A stretch of 64,000 bases of DNA, from contig NZ_WTUX01000019.1 in the NCBI RefSeq assembly GCF_009882975.1, positions 648,639 through 712,638 on the forward strand, read 5' to 3'. The notes beneath the pieces are model-generated. The model was not told where the DNA came from and ran no database searches. It saw nothing but the letters and a program-made list of their open reading frames with translations. Positions 17,515-26,303 of the stretch are shown here, one piece after another. Each line of letters opens with the position of its first letter. Position 1 is the stretch's first letter. The position numbers and the translations under genes were made by a program. Source of the stretch: Maritimibacter harenae (GTDB taxonomy: Bacteria > Pseudomonadota > Alphaproteobacteria > Rhodobacterales > Rhodobacteraceae).

Positions 17515-18423
17515 ATGCAGGTCTACCTTCCTATCGCCGAGGTTTCGGTCAACGTGTTCCTGCTCTTCGGGCTCGGAGGGCTGGTCGGAATCCTGTCCGG
17601 CATGTTCGGGGTCGGTGGCGGCTTTCTGATGACGCCGCTCCTGTTCTTCATCGGCATTCCGCCGGCGGTGGCCGTGGCGACGGGGACGAACCAGATCGTC
17701 GCGTCCTCCGTGTCCGGCGTGCTCGCGCATCTCAAGCGAAAGACGGTCGACCTGAGGATGGGTTGGGTGCTGCTGGTCGGGGGTCTGATCGGCGCGCTTC
17801 TGGGTGTCCAGCTCTTCACCTACCTGCGGTCCATCGGGCAGGTCGATCTGCTCGTGACGCTCTGCTACGTCGTTTTCCTGGGCATCATCGGCTTCCTGAT
17901 GCTGGTCGAAAGCACCCGCGCGATCCTGCGCAACCGGCGTGCTACGGCCCCGAAACGCAGGCGGCACAACTGGGTGCACGCGCTGCCCTTCAAGATGAAG
18001 TTCCGCACCTCGGGGCTCTACATCTCGGTGATCCCGCCGATCCTCGTCGGGCTTTCGGTGGGCGTGCTGGCGGCCATCATGGGCGTCGGTGGCGGGTTCA
18101 TCATGGTGCCCGCGATGATCTACATCCTGGGGATGCCGACCAAGGTGGTCGTGGGCACGTCGCTGTTCCAGATCATCTTCGTCGCGGCCTTCACCACGGT
18201 GATGCACGCCTACGAGAACCAGACCGTCGATATCGGCCTTGCGATCCTTCTGATCCTCGGCGGCGTGATCGGGGCGCAGCTGGGCGCGCGCATCGGGCTT
18301 CGCATCAAGGCCGAACAGACCCGTATCCTGCTTGCGCTGCTCGTCGTCGGTGTCTGCCTGAACCTGGCCGTGGGCCTTCTGATCGAGCCGTCCGAGCTCT
18401 ACTCGCTGGGGCAGGAGGGCTGA
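17515..18423 (+). CDS. TauE/SafE (TSUP) family anion exporter
   Basis: A 302-residue membrane protein with the duplicated TSUP motif: SGMFGVGGGFLMTPLL (about residues 29-44) and AAIMGVGGGFIMVPAM (about residues 186-201). About eight hydrophobic helices are visible, with a basic cytoplasmic loop (RNRRATAPKRRR) in the middle. TSUP proteins move sulfite, sulfoacetate, taurine-related or other organic anions. It is followed with a stop/start overlap (TGATG at 18421-18425) by a TIGR02186-type periplasmic protein, so the two are probably a functional pair. The substrate is not known. Confidence 0.9.
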   Translation: MQVYLPIAEVSVNVFLLFGLGGLVGILSGMFGVGGGFLMTPLLFFIGIPPAVAVATGTNQIVASSVSGVLAHLKRKTVDLRMGWVLLVGGLIGALLGVQLFTYLRSIGQVDLLVTLCYVVFLGIIGFLMLVESTRAILRNRRATAPKRRRHNWVHALPFKMKFRTSGLYISVIPPILVGLSVGVLAAIMGVGGGFIMVPAMIYILGMPTKVVVGTSLFQIIFVAAFTTVMHAYENQTVDIGLAILLILGGVIGAQLGARIGLRIKAEQTRILLALLVVGVCLNLAVGLLIEPSELYSLGQEG

Positions 18424-19184
18424 TGATGCGCCTCCTCCTGTCGCTTCTCCTCTTTCTCGCCGCCCCGGCGTGGGCGCAGGAGGAACGCATCGTCGCGGGG
18501 ATGAGCCAGAACCGGGTGGCCATCGACGCGACCTTCGTGGGCTCCGAGATCCTACTCTTCGGGGCCGTCAAGCGCGAGACCCCGATCCCCGATAGCCCTT
18601 TGGGCGTGGTCATCGTGATCGAGGGTCCGGAAGAAACCGTGACGGTGCGGCGCAAGGAACGCCAGTTCGGCATCTGGGTGAACACCGACGCGGTGGCGGT
18701 GCGCGACGCGCCGGCCTTCTACGCCATCGCCACGTCCGGCCGGTTCGACTACGTCCTGAGCGAGGAGGAGAACCGCGATCGGCTCGTCTCGATCGAGGAG
18801 ACGGTGCAGGTGATCGAGAACGCAGAGGTGGACGACGCCGAGGCGTTCGCCGACGCGCTCATCCGCATCCGCGAGAAGGAAGGGCTTTATTCGCTGGCCG
18901 AGGACAGCGTCTTTCTCGATCAATCGACGCTCTTTTCCACCAGCGTGCAGCTTCCGTCGAACGTGGTCGAGGGGCTCTACACGGCGCATATCTATCTCAC
19001 GCGCGAAGGAAAGGTGGTATCCAACCACGTCTCCTACGTGAGCGTGCGCAAGGTCGGGCTGGAGCGTTGGGTCTTCAACCTCGCCCATGAACGCCCCCTG
19101 ATCTACGGTCTCCTGTCGCTCGCCATCGCGGGGTTCTTCGGCTGGGCCGCCTCGACGCTCTTCCGCTTCGTCTTCCGCAATTGA
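18423..19184 (+). CDS. TIGR02186-type membrane-anchored periplasmic protein
   Basis: A 253-residue protein with an N-terminal signal peptide (LLLSLLLFLAAPAWA, cleavage after AWAQ). A long soluble part starts EERIVAGMSQNRVAIDATFVG, and a C-terminal membrane helix (YGLLSLAIAGFFGWAAS) ends in FRFVFRN. The arrangement places the soluble domain in the periplasm. The sequence matches what I recall of the conserved alphaproteobacterial family TIGR02186, which has no known function and commonly sits next to TSUP transporters, as here. The start ATG 18423 overlaps the TauE stop. Confidence 0.75.
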   Translation: MMRLLLSLLLFLAAPAWAQEERIVAGMSQNRVAIDATFVGSEILLFGAVKRETPIPDSPLGVVIVIEGPEETVTVRRKERQFGIWVNTDAVAVRDAPAFYAIATSGRFDYVLSEEENRDRLVSIEETVQVIENAEVDDAEAFADALIRIREKEGLYSLAEDSVFLDQSTLFSTSVQLPSNVVEGLYTAHIYLTREGKVVSNHVSYVSVRKVGLERWVFNLAHERPLIYGLLSLAIAGFFGWAASTLFRFVFRN

Positions 19185-19252
19185 CCGGCCCCCGTTGCGG
19201 GCGGGCGGAATTGTCCCTAGAAGGCGCGGGGATCATTCCGAAGGAGATGCAA

Positions 19253-20350
19253 ATGGGCTTTCGCATGGGGATCGTCGGGCTGCCGAATGTCGGCAAGTCG
19301 ACGCTGTTCAACGCGCTGACGCGGACCGCCGCGGCGCAGGCGGCGAATTTCCCGTTCTGCACCATCGAACCCAACGTGGGCGAGGTGGCCGTGCCCGACC
19401 CGCGGCTCGAAAAGCTGGCCGCCATCGCCAAGTCGAAAGAGGTGATCCCGACGCGCATGACCTTCGTGGACATCGCCGGCCTCGTGAAGGGCGCCTCGAA
19501 GGGCGAGGGGCTGGGCAACCAGTTCCTGGCCAACATCCGCGAGGTCGACGCGATCGCACACGTTCTGCGCTGCTTCGAGGACGGGGACGTGACCCACGTC
19601 GAGGGCCGCGTGAACCCGGTCGAGGACGCCCAGACGATCGAGACCGAGCTGATGCTCGCGGACATGGAGTCGATCGAGAAACGGCTCCAGAACATCGTGC
19701 GCAAGGTGAAGGGCGGCGACAAGGAAGCGCTCCAGCAGGAACGCCTGCTGAAGGCCGCGATGGCAGCGCTCGAAGAGGGGCGCCCCGCGCGCACCGTCGA
19801 GGTCGACGCGGAGGACGCGAAGGCCTGGAAGATGCTCCAGCTGCTGACCACCAAGCCGATCCTCTACGTCTGCAACGTGGGCGAGGACGAAGCGGCCGAG
19901 GGCAACGCGCATTCCGACGCGGTCGCAAAGATGGCGCAAGAGCAGGGCGCGGCCAGCGTCGTGATCTCGGCCAAGATCGAGGAAGAGATCAGCCAGCTCG
20001 ACGCCGAAGAACAGGCGATGTTCCTGGACGAGCTGGGTCTGGAAGAGGCCGGGCTCGACCGGCTGATCAAGGCGGGCTACGACCTGCTGCACCTCCAGAC
20101 CTACTTCACCGTCGGCCCGAAGGAGGCGCGCGCCTGGACCATCAAGTCCGGCACGCTCGCCCCGCAGGCTGCGGGCGTCATCCACGGCGATTTCGAGCGA
20201 GGCTTCATCCGGGCCGAAACCATCGCTTACGACGACTTCGTGGCCCTGGGCGGCGAAGCGGGCGCCAAGGATGCCGGCAAGATGCGCGCCGAGGGCAAGA
20301 GCTACGAGGTGAAGGACGGCGACGTCCTGCACTTCCTCTTCAACGCCTAG
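19253..20350 (+). CDS. ychF: Redox-regulated ATPase YchF (Obg-like)
   Basis: A 365-residue P-loop protein (family length about 363). G1 is GLPNVGKS (residues 9-16), G3 is DIAGLVKGASKGEGLGNQF, and the C-terminal TGS-like domain begins around LLHLQTYFTVGPKEARAWT. YchF/OLA1 prefers ATP to GTP and binds ribosomes. It is implicated in translation fidelity and oxidative stress. AAGGAG stands before ATG 19253. The TAG stop shares CTAG (20347-20350) with the stop of the opposite polysaccharide-export gene. Confidence 0.96.
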   Translation: MGFRMGIVGLPNVGKSTLFNALTRTAAAQAANFPFCTIEPNVGEVAVPDPRLEKLAAIAKSKEVIPTRMTFVDIAGLVKGASKGEGLGNQFLANIREVDAIAHVLRCFEDGDVTHVEGRVNPVEDAQTIETELMLADMESIEKRLQNIVRKVKGGDKEALQQERLLKAAMAALEEGRPARTVEVDAEDAKAWKMLQLLTTKPILYVCNVGEDEAAEGNAHSDAVAKMAQEQGAASVVISAKIEEEISQLDAEEQAMFLDELGLEEAGLDRLIKAGYDLLHLQTYFTVGPKEARAWTIKSGTLAPQAAGVIHGDFERGFIRAETIAYDDFVALGGEAGAKDAGKMRAEGKSYEVKDGDVLHFLFNA

Positions 20351-21678
20351 AGCACCAGCGCCAGCCCCGCGGCGATCTGCGTCAGCGACCGGCTGAGCGC
20401 GCTGAGGGGCTTCTCGCTCACGAAGATCACGTCGTCGGGTCGCAGCTCGAACCGGGTGGCCAGCACCAGGTTCGCGGCGTTGTAGGCGTCGAGATGCCAG
20501 GCGCGAATCCCGCGCCCGTCGCCGGTGCCGCGCAGCACGTAGACCTCGCCGATGTTTCCGCTTTCGTTGGGCACGCCGCCCGCGGCGTCGAAGATCGCGT
20601 CGGCCAACGTGGCGCGCCGCTCGAAGGGCAGGGTATAGCGGCTCTGCTGGCCCACTTCCCCGGCGATGTAGACATGGTCGCGCGCCACCGCATCCATCTC
20701 CAGCCGCGCGCGGAAATTGCCCCGCGCCTCGTTCAACTCGGCCCGGCGCATTCCGATTTCGGTCGCAAGCTGGTCGAGCGCGGTGGAGCGGGCGTTGAAC
20801 CGGGTGGTCCGAAGCGTGATCTGTTCGCGAAAAAACGCCTCGGCCTGCGCGAGGTCGTATTCCGCGTCGACGTAGAGGCTGTCGCCGTCCTTGAGCGTGA
20901 GGCCCCGGATCTCGGTGTCCTCGAGGTAGGCGAACAGCGGAATCCGGTAGAGCGCCCCGTCGCGGTAGAGCCGGATCGTGGCCATCTCCCGTTCGGCCGC
21001 CGTGATACCGCCCGCCTGGCTGATCGCCTCGGACAGGCGCAGCGGTGTGAGCGTGATCGGGATCACCGCCGGGGCGCCCACTGCGCCGCCGATCGTGACC
21101 CGCTGCGCGTTGAATTCGGAGATTTCGAGCGAGAAGCTCGGCTCGAACCCGGCGTCGAGGACTGCCTGGAATACTCTTGCTTCGGCTTCCGGGAGCGTGA
21201 GACCGCCCAGCTCGACCCGTCCCACGTCGGGGATCGAGACCGCCCCGTCATCCTGCACCGTGTAGTCCTGCCGGCTGTTCTGCGCGGCCAGCAGCCCGGT
21301 CAGCGCCTCGGCCGTCGTATCGCCGCCGGGGGTCGAGAGGACCAGCACGTCGCCCACGCCGATGCGGTAGGGCGCGGGAAGCAGGTCGGGCGGCAGGCGG
21401 GTGGGCAGGGATCCCGGTCGCACCTGGGCGCTGTGCACCGGCGCGGGCAGGGCGCCCAACCCGCGGGTCGCGTCCGGGATGCCGGTGGTCCGGGCGAAGA
21501 TCGCGGGCACGGTGCGCGGCTCATAGCGCGAGGCGTTGGCCGCATCGACGGAATTGGCCGTCATCATCACGATCTCGACCTCGCCGGCCGCGGTGCGCTC
21601 CGGGATCACGACCGGCGTGCCGACCCCGGAACAGGCGGTCAGCGTCACCAGGAAGTTCAAGAGGATGAGTATGCGCAC
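20347..21678 (-). CDS. Wza-like polysaccharide export outer-membrane lipoprotein
   Basis: A 443-residue protein. The signal peptide RILILLNFLVTLTAC ends in a lipobox with Cys16. Then come a polysaccharide biosynthesis/export (Poly_export) domain at YRIGVGDVLVLSTPGG and SLBB-type beta-grasp repeats (VTIGGAVGAPAVIPIT; VYIAGEVGQQSRYTLPF). Such proteins form the outer-membrane channel for capsule or exopolysaccharide. GTG 21678 is preferred to GTG 21693 because GAGGAACAG precedes it and it gives a standard lipoprotein signal. No glycosyltransferase or tyrosine kinase gene lies beside it, so it is an orphan copy. Confidence 0.88.
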   Translation of the reverse strand: MRILILLNFLVTLTACSGVGTPVVIPERTAAGEVEIVMMTANSVDAANASRYEPRTVPAIFARTTGIPDATRGLGALPAPVHSAQVRPGSLPTRLPPDLLPAPYRIGVGDVLVLSTPGGDTTAEALTGLLAAQNSRQDYTVQDDGAVSIPDVGRVELGGLTLPEAEARVFQAVLDAGFEPSFSLEISEFNAQRVTIGGAVGAPAVIPITLTPLRLSEAISQAGGITAAEREMATIRLYRDGALYRIPLFAYLEDTEIRGLTLKDGDSLYVDAEYDLAQAEAFFREQITLRTTRFNARSTALDQLATEIGMRRAELNEARGNFRARLEMDAVARDHVYIAGEVGQQSRYTLPFERRATLADAIFDAAGGVPNESGNIGEVYVLRGTGDGRGIRAWHLDAYNAANLVLATRFELRPDDVIFVSEKPLSALSRSLTQIAAGLALVL

Positions 21679-21763
21679 GACTGTTCCTCGCACAGGTTAT
21701 GGCTGTGCCTGGGATCATTATCACACGTTTGAGTTGTATAGAAGCCTGATGCGGGTGCCGACG

Positions 21764-22534
21764 CTATTCCACGGCTTCGACCACCTCGAGCCCGCCGTCG
21801 GGCGACAGGATCACCCCTGAGAGCCGCCCCGTCGCGTAGGCGCCGGTATCGACCCCGATCACGCCCTCGTGCGGCTCGATGGCCGACACGATCGTATGCC
21901 CGTGCACGACCCAGACCCCGTCACTGCGCGGCGTGCGCCCGAACGTGGGGTGCCCCCAGATCAGGTGGCCGGGGTTCTGCGCTTCCATCGGCAGCGCTGG
22001 CGCCGCCCCGGCGTGGACAACGGCCACGTTTCCGTTGCGGTGCTGCACTGGGCGGTTACGCAGCCAGTCATCGCGCTCGGACCCCAGCGCTTCGCGGAAC
22101 GCCTCACCCACGGCGGTCATCTCGTCGTCCGGAGCCGATTCCGCCACGCCGGTGATCCCGAAGCTCGCCAGCGTCTGCAGCCCGCCGAAGCGCAGCCAGC
22201 GCCGCCCGCTTCCCGCCGGGTCGTCGAGGAAGGTGAGCATCATGTCCTCGTGGTTGCCCATGAGGCACGTCACGCGGGCGTCGCGGTCGCGTTCCACCAG
22301 GCGGTCGATCACCCCCCGGCTGTCGTCGCCCCGATCCACGTAGTCGCCAACGAAGATGATTTCCTCGAGATCGTCGCGGCTCTCGATCTTCTCCATGAGC
22401 CGGTCGAGCAGCATGGCACAGCCGTGCACATCCCCGATCACGCACATCCGACTTTCGGGCTGAAGTGGCGCCCGGAATTCCGGCGACGCCGCCGGAGCAC
22501 CGGAGCGACGCAGCAGCCGTTTGAAAATGCTCAA
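21764..22534 (-). CDS. Metallophosphoesterase, serine/threonine protein phosphatase type
   Basis: A 256-residue calcineurin-like phosphatase with all core metal motifs in order: GDVHGC, GDYVDRG, GNHED and HGHT. This set matches PrpA/ApaH-like PPP phosphatases that dephosphorylate proteins or cleave dinucleotides. TTG 22534 is the most likely start because AGAGAGGCGG precedes it and the protein then opens SIFKRLLRR. An ATG at 22576 gives 14 more residues. The gene sits between the orphan export gene and tRNA-Ser, with no obvious partner. Confidence 0.87.
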   Translation of the reverse strand: MSIFKRLLRRSGAPAASPEFRAPLQPESRMCVIGDVHGCAMLLDRLMEKIESRDDLEEIIFVGDYVDRGDDSRGVIDRLVERDRDARVTCLMGNHEDMMLTFLDDPAGSGRRWLRFGGLQTLASFGITGVAESAPDDEMTAVGEAFREALGSERDDWLRNRPVQHRNGNVAVVHAGAAPALPMEAQNPGHLIWGHPTFGRTPRSDGVWVVHGHTIVSAIEPHEGVIGVDTGAYATGRLSGVILSPDGGLEVVEAVE

Positions 22535-22647
22535 GATTCCGCCTCTCTCGACCAGGTCCCACGTGTCCCGCGGCAAACGCAGGACTGGCCCCGTTCCTAT
22601 CGCGCCCGAGCGGGTCTTGGCAATCGCTGCGAAGCGGGCGGGGTGGG

Positions 22648-22737
22648 TGGCGGAGACGAAGGGATTCGAACCCTCGAGACGGTTTCCCGCCTACTCCCTT
22701 AGCAGGGGAGCGCCTTCGACCACTCGGCCACGTCTCC
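22648..22737 (-). tRNA. tRNA-Ser (anticodon GCT)
   Basis: A 90-nt class II tRNA on the minus strand: acceptor GGAGACG/CGTCTCC, D-arm GTGGCCGAGTGGTC, anticodon stem CTCCC/GGGAG with loop CTGCTAA (anticodon GCT, reading AGC/AGU), long variable arm, T-arm GGGTTCGAATCCC and encoded CCA (22648-22650). Confidence 0.95.
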
Positions 22738-22745
22738 GTCGACGG

Positions 22746-22774
22746 GTATAGCCGCCCAAGTCTTGCGGACACAA
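22746..22774 (-). promoter_or_regulatory. Putative promoter of tRNA-Ser
   Basis: On the minus strand TTGTGT (complement at 22769-22774), a 17-bp spacer and CTATAC (complement at 22746-22751) end 8 bp before the tRNA 5' end at 22737. The rest of the gap to 22945 shows no ORF. Confidence 0.55.
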
Positions 22775-22945
22775 GGCGAAATTGGCTCTTGCGTGAAACC
22801 GATGCCGGATCTCGGCAACCTCTTGAATTGGCTGCAAAAAGCGGCGGTCCGCCTTGGCGAATCCAGCGCGCGTGCAATCCGGTTGAACCGGCTCGAGCGC
22901 CGATCTCATGCGAACAGGCGAGTCAGGCGGGCAGGCCACATCCGA

Positions 22946-24097
22946 TCATTGCGGCGGCTCGGGCGGTTTGATCTGGCCCAACACCGGCGCGGCACGCTCC
23001 AGCGACAGCGGGCTCCGGGAGAAGCGGATGGGGGTGCGCAGGCCGGCGATGCCTTCTGGGGTGATCCGCATCTCCCGGGCGTCGACCTGCGGGTCGCCAA
23101 GGGCTTCGGCCACGGTGTTGATGGGGCCCGCGGGGATGCCGGCGGCGTCCAGCGCGGCGATGAGCTCGGCGCGGGGGCGTGTCTGCGTGGCGGCGCTGAG
23201 GCGGGCGATCAGCGTGTCCCGGCCCGCGACCCGGCCGCGGTTGGTGGCGAATGACGGGTCCTGGCCGAGATCATGAAGCCCGAGGACGTCGCAGAGCCGG
23301 ACGAACTGCCGGTCATTGCCGCAGGCGATGATGAGGTGGCCGTCGGAGGCCGGGAAGACCTGGTAGGGCACGATGTTGGGGTGGGCGTTGCCGAGCCGGG
23401 TCGGAGAAAGGCCACCCAGCAGGTGATTCATCGCCTGGTTGGCGAGCACGCCGATGCCACAGTCGAACAGCGCCAGGTCCACCTGCTGTCCGCGCCCCGA
23501 CCGGGCCCGTTCGGCCAGCGCCGCCTGCGCGCCGATCACGCCGTAGAGCCCGGTGAAGACGTCGATCCACGCGACGCCCACCTTCTGCGGCTCGCCTTCG
23601 GGGTCGCCCGTCAGGTCCATGATCCCGCACATCCCCTGGATCAGGAAGTCGTAGCCGGGTTGCGTGGCGCGCGGCCCGTCCTGGCCGAAGCCGGTGATCG
23701 AGGCATAGACGAGGCCGGGGTTGTCCCGCGAAACCGTCTCGTAATCGAGGCCGTATTTCTTCAGCCCGCCGACCTTGAAATTTTCGATGACCACGTCCGC
23801 CTCGGCGATGAGCGCCTTGAGGCGGGCAAGGTCGTCCGCGTCGCCGAAATCGCAGGTGATCGAGGTCTTGCCCCGGTTGGCGGCGTGGAAATAGGCCGCC
23901 ACCGTCTCGGTCCCGCCGTCGGGCAGGGGGCGTTCGATGAAGGGCGGGCCCCAATGGCGCGTGTCGTCGCCATCGGGGCTTTCCACCTTGATCACCTCGG
24001 CACCGAGGTCGGCCAACGTCTGGCCCAGCCACGGCCCGGCAAGAATCCGGGCCAGCTCGACCACCTTGAGGCCTGCGAGCGGTGCGTCCCCGGCCAT
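22946..24097 (-). CDS. CaiB/BaiF (class III) CoA-transferase, probably glutarate-linked
   Basis: A 383-residue class III CoA-transferase. LKVVELARILAGPWLGQTLADLG opens the family, VIENFKVGGLKKYGLD follows, and the catalytic aspartate lies in QVDLALFDCG. Class III enzymes swap CoA between acids through an aspartyl-CoA anhydride. The gene starts 4 bp after the gcdH stop on the same strand, so by context it probably makes glutaryl-CoA from glutarate with succinyl-CoA as donor (SUGCT-like). The substrate is inferred from the neighbour, not from the active site. Confidence 0.88.
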   Translation of the reverse strand: MAGDAPLAGLKVVELARILAGPWLGQTLADLGAEVIKVESPDGDDTRHWGPPFIERPLPDGGTETVAAYFHAANRGKTSITCDFGDADDLARLKALIAEADVVIENFKVGGLKKYGLDYETVSRDNPGLVYASITGFGQDGPRATQPGYDFLIQGMCGIMDLTGDPEGEPQKVGVAWIDVFTGLYGVIGAQAALAERARSGRGQQVDLALFDCGIGVLANQAMNHLLGGLSPTRLGNAHPNIVPYQVFPASDGHLIIACGNDRQFVRLCDVLGLHDLGQDPSFATNRGRVAGRDTLIARLSAATQTRPRAELIAALDAAGIPAGPINTVAEALGDPQVDAREMRITPEGIAGLRTPIRFSRSPLSLERAAPVLGQIKPPEPPQ

Positions 24098-24101
24098 CGG
24101 C

Positions 24102-25301
24102 TCAGGCGAAGGCGGGGAGGTCGGTGATCGCGCGCCCGAGGATCAGGGCGTGCACGTCATGGGTCCCCTCGTAGGTGTTCACCGTCTCGAGGTTCTGGGC
24201 ATGGCGCATCACGTGGTATTCCGCCTGGATGCCGTTGCCGCCGTGCATGTCGCGGGCCATCCGCGCGATGTCGAGCGCCTTGCCGCAATTGTTGCGCTTG
24301 ATGAGCGAGATCATCTCGGGCGCGAAGCGGCCCTCGTCGAAGAGCCGGCCGACGCGCAGGGAGGATTGGAGGCCGAGCGTGATCTCGGTCTGCATGTCGG
24401 CGAGCTTCTTCTGGTAGAGCTGGGTCGCGGCGAGCGGGCGCTGGAACTGGTGCCGGTCGAGCCCGTACTGGCGCGCGCGGGTGAAGCAATCCTCGGCCGC
24501 GCCCATCACGCCCCACGAAATGCCGTAGCGCGCGCGGTTGAGGCAGCCGAAGGGGCCGCCCATGCCCTGGATGTTTGGAAGCAGAGCGTCCTCGCCCACT
24601 TCCACGTTGTCCATCACGATCTCGCCGGTGATCGAGGCGCGCAGCGACAGCTTGCCGCCGATCTTCGGGGCCGACAGGCCCTTCATGCCCTTCTCGAGGA
24701 TGAAGCCGCGCACCTTGCCGTCATGCGCCTCGGACTTGGCCCAGACGACGAAGACATCGGCGATCGGGCTGTTCGAGATCCACATCTTCGACCCGTTGAG
24801 CACGTAGCCGCCGTCGGTCTTGGTGGCCCGGGTCTTCATGCCGCCGGGGTCGGAGCCCGCATCGGGCTCGGTCAGGCCGAAGCAGCCGATGTATTCGCCG
24901 CTGCCGAGTTTCGGCAGGTACTTCTGCCGCTGCTCTTCCGAGCCGTAGGCGTGGATCGGGAACATCACGAGCGAGGATTGCACCGACATCATGGACCGGT
25001 AGCCGCTGTCGATCCGCTCCACTTCGCGCGCGACGAGGCCGTAGGAGACGTAGGAGGCACCGGCGCAGCCGTATTCCTCGGGCACGGTCACGCCGAGAAG
25101 CCCGGCCTCGCCCATCTCGCGGAAGATCTCCGGGTCGGTCTTTTCCTCGAGGTAGGCTTCCGTCACGCGGGGCAGGAGCCGGTCGGCAGCGAAGGCGCGT
25201 GCGCTGTCGCGGATCATGCGTTCGTCGTCGTTCAACTGGTCGTCCAGAAGGAACGGGTCCTCCCAGTTGTACGAGATCCCCTTGTGCGATGTTGTGGCCA
25301 T
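24102..25301 (-). CDS. gcdH: Glutaryl-CoA dehydrogenase
   Basis: A 399-residue acyl-CoA dehydrogenase that oxidises and decarboxylates glutaryl-CoA to crotonyl-CoA in lysine and tryptophan breakdown. The hallmark [19 protein letters not shown] carries the catalytic base (Glu378), and [13 protein letters not shown] and [16 protein letters not shown] fit the GCDH subgroup. AGGAAGGGA precedes ATG 25301. It is followed directly by the CoA-transferase and faces a LysR regulator across 110 bp. GcdH reactions feed acetyl-CoA through crotonyl-CoA. Confidence 0.95.
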   Translation of the reverse strand: MATTSHKGISYNWEDPFLLDDQLNDDERMIRDSARAFAADRLLPRVTEAYLEEKTDPEIFREMGEAGLLGVTVPEEYGCAGASYVSYGLVAREVERIDSGYRSMMSVQSSLVMFPIHAYGSEEQRQKYLPKLGSGEYIGCFGLTEPDAGSDPGGMKTRATKTDGGYVLNGSKMWISNSPIADVFVVWAKSEAHDGKVRGFILEKGMKGLSAPKIGGKLSLRASITGEIVMDNVEVGEDALLPNIQGMGGPFGCLNRARYGISWGVMGAAEDCFTRARQYGLDRHQFQRPLAATQLYQKKLADMQTEITLGLQSSLRVGRLFDEGRFAPEMISLIKRNNCGKALDIARMARDMHGGNGIQAEYHVMRHAQNLETVNTYEGTHDVHALILGRAITDLPAFA

Positions 25302-25339
25302 GTCGTCCCTTCCTGTGGTTCTTCGATTATGCGTCAGGC

Positions 25340-25384
25340 GCGACAATACCAGTGGAAATTCCCCACATGAAGCGGCATTGTCGC
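25340..25384. promoter_or_regulatory. Nested dyads between gcdH and the LysR gene
   Basis: An outer inverted repeat GCGACAAT (25340-25347) / ATTGTCGC (25377-25384) encloses an inner LysR-type T-N11-A box with arms GTGG/CCAC (25352-25366). Their centres differ by only 3 bp. This is a probable binding region of the divergent LysR protein controlling both transcripts. Confidence 0.6.
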
Positions 25385-25411
25385 ATGAGTTCATGCAGAA
25401 ATGGAATGATC

Positions 25412-26299
25412 ATGCGGCAGCGACGTTTCCTTCCCTCGACCCGGCTGCTTCTCGCGCTGGACGCGGTGGTGCGCCACGGCTCGGTGACGGCGGCGGCGCA
25501 GGAGCTGAACCTCACGCAGAGCACGGTGAGCCGCTTGATCCTGTCGCTCGAGGCCCAGCTGGGGGTGGAGCTCTTCACCCGCACGCGGCGCCGGCTGATC
25601 CCCAACGACGCGGCCATCGGGTACCAGCGCGACGTGGCCCGCGCGCTCGACATCGTGCAGCGCGCGAGCATGGCGGTGCTGGCCAACCCCGAGGGCGGGA
25701 CGCTGTCGCTGGCGGTCCTGCCTACCTTCGCGACCCGCTGGCTCGGCCCGCGGCTGGGTGATTTCCTGAACGCGCATCCGGGGATCGCGGTCAACCTGTC
25801 GACCCGGATCGGCCTCGTCGATTTCGCGGGCGAGGCCTTCGACGCGGCGATCCGTTTCGGCGGTCCGGACCGGGCCGGGGCCCATCAGCAGAAGCTCTTC
25901 GACGAACGGGTCACGGCCTGCGTGTCGCCCGCCTTCGCCGAGAACCACAGGCTCGACACCCTCGACGACCTGGCCGGCCTCCCGATGCTGCACCTCGAAT
26001 CCCGTCCCAACGTCTGGTCCGACTGGTTCACCGGGCAGGGAGCCACGCCGCCCGCGACCGGCGGGATGATGATGGATCAGTTCTCGATGATGATTCAGGC
26101 GGCGATCTCGGGGCTCGGGATCGCGCTTCTGCCCGATTACCTGGCCAGGATCGAGATCGCGGATGGCCGACTGGTCCCGATCTTCGGGCAGGCGGTGCCG
26201 GTGCAGGGCGCCTATTGGCTGGACTGGCCGGAAAGCCGGGAAGAGGCCGCCCCTCTTCGGGCCTTTCGCGATTGGCTGGCCGGGGAAACGGACGGCTGA
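25412..26299 (+). CDS. LysR-family transcriptional regulator (GcvA-like), probable gcdH regulator
   Basis: A 295-residue LysR protein. The winged helix-turn-helix is at STRLLLALDAVVRHGSVTAA followed by LNLTQSTVSRLILSLE (residues about 10-50), and the C-terminal effector domain follows (LPTFATRWLGPRLGDF, then GLGIALLPDY). Divergent placement next to gcdH is the common GcdR/LysR arrangement, so the effector may be glutarate or glutaryl-CoA. ATG 25412 is taken as start. An ATG at 25406 adds two residues. A longer frame upstream runs through gcdH and is rejected. Confidence 0.9.
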   Translation: MRQRRFLPSTRLLLALDAVVRHGSVTAAAQELNLTQSTVSRLILSLEAQLGVELFTRTRRRLIPNDAAIGYQRDVARALDIVQRASMAVLANPEGGTLSLAVLPTFATRWLGPRLGDFLNAHPGIAVNLSTRIGLVDFAGEAFDAAIRFGGPDRAGAHQQKLFDERVTACVSPAFAENHRLDTLDDLAGLPMLHLESRPNVWSDWFTGQGATPPATGGMMMDQFSMMIQAAISGLGIALLPDYLARIEIADGRLVPIFGQAVPVQGAYWLDWPESREEAAPLRAFRDWLAGETDG

Positions 26300-26303
26300 C
26301 GGC

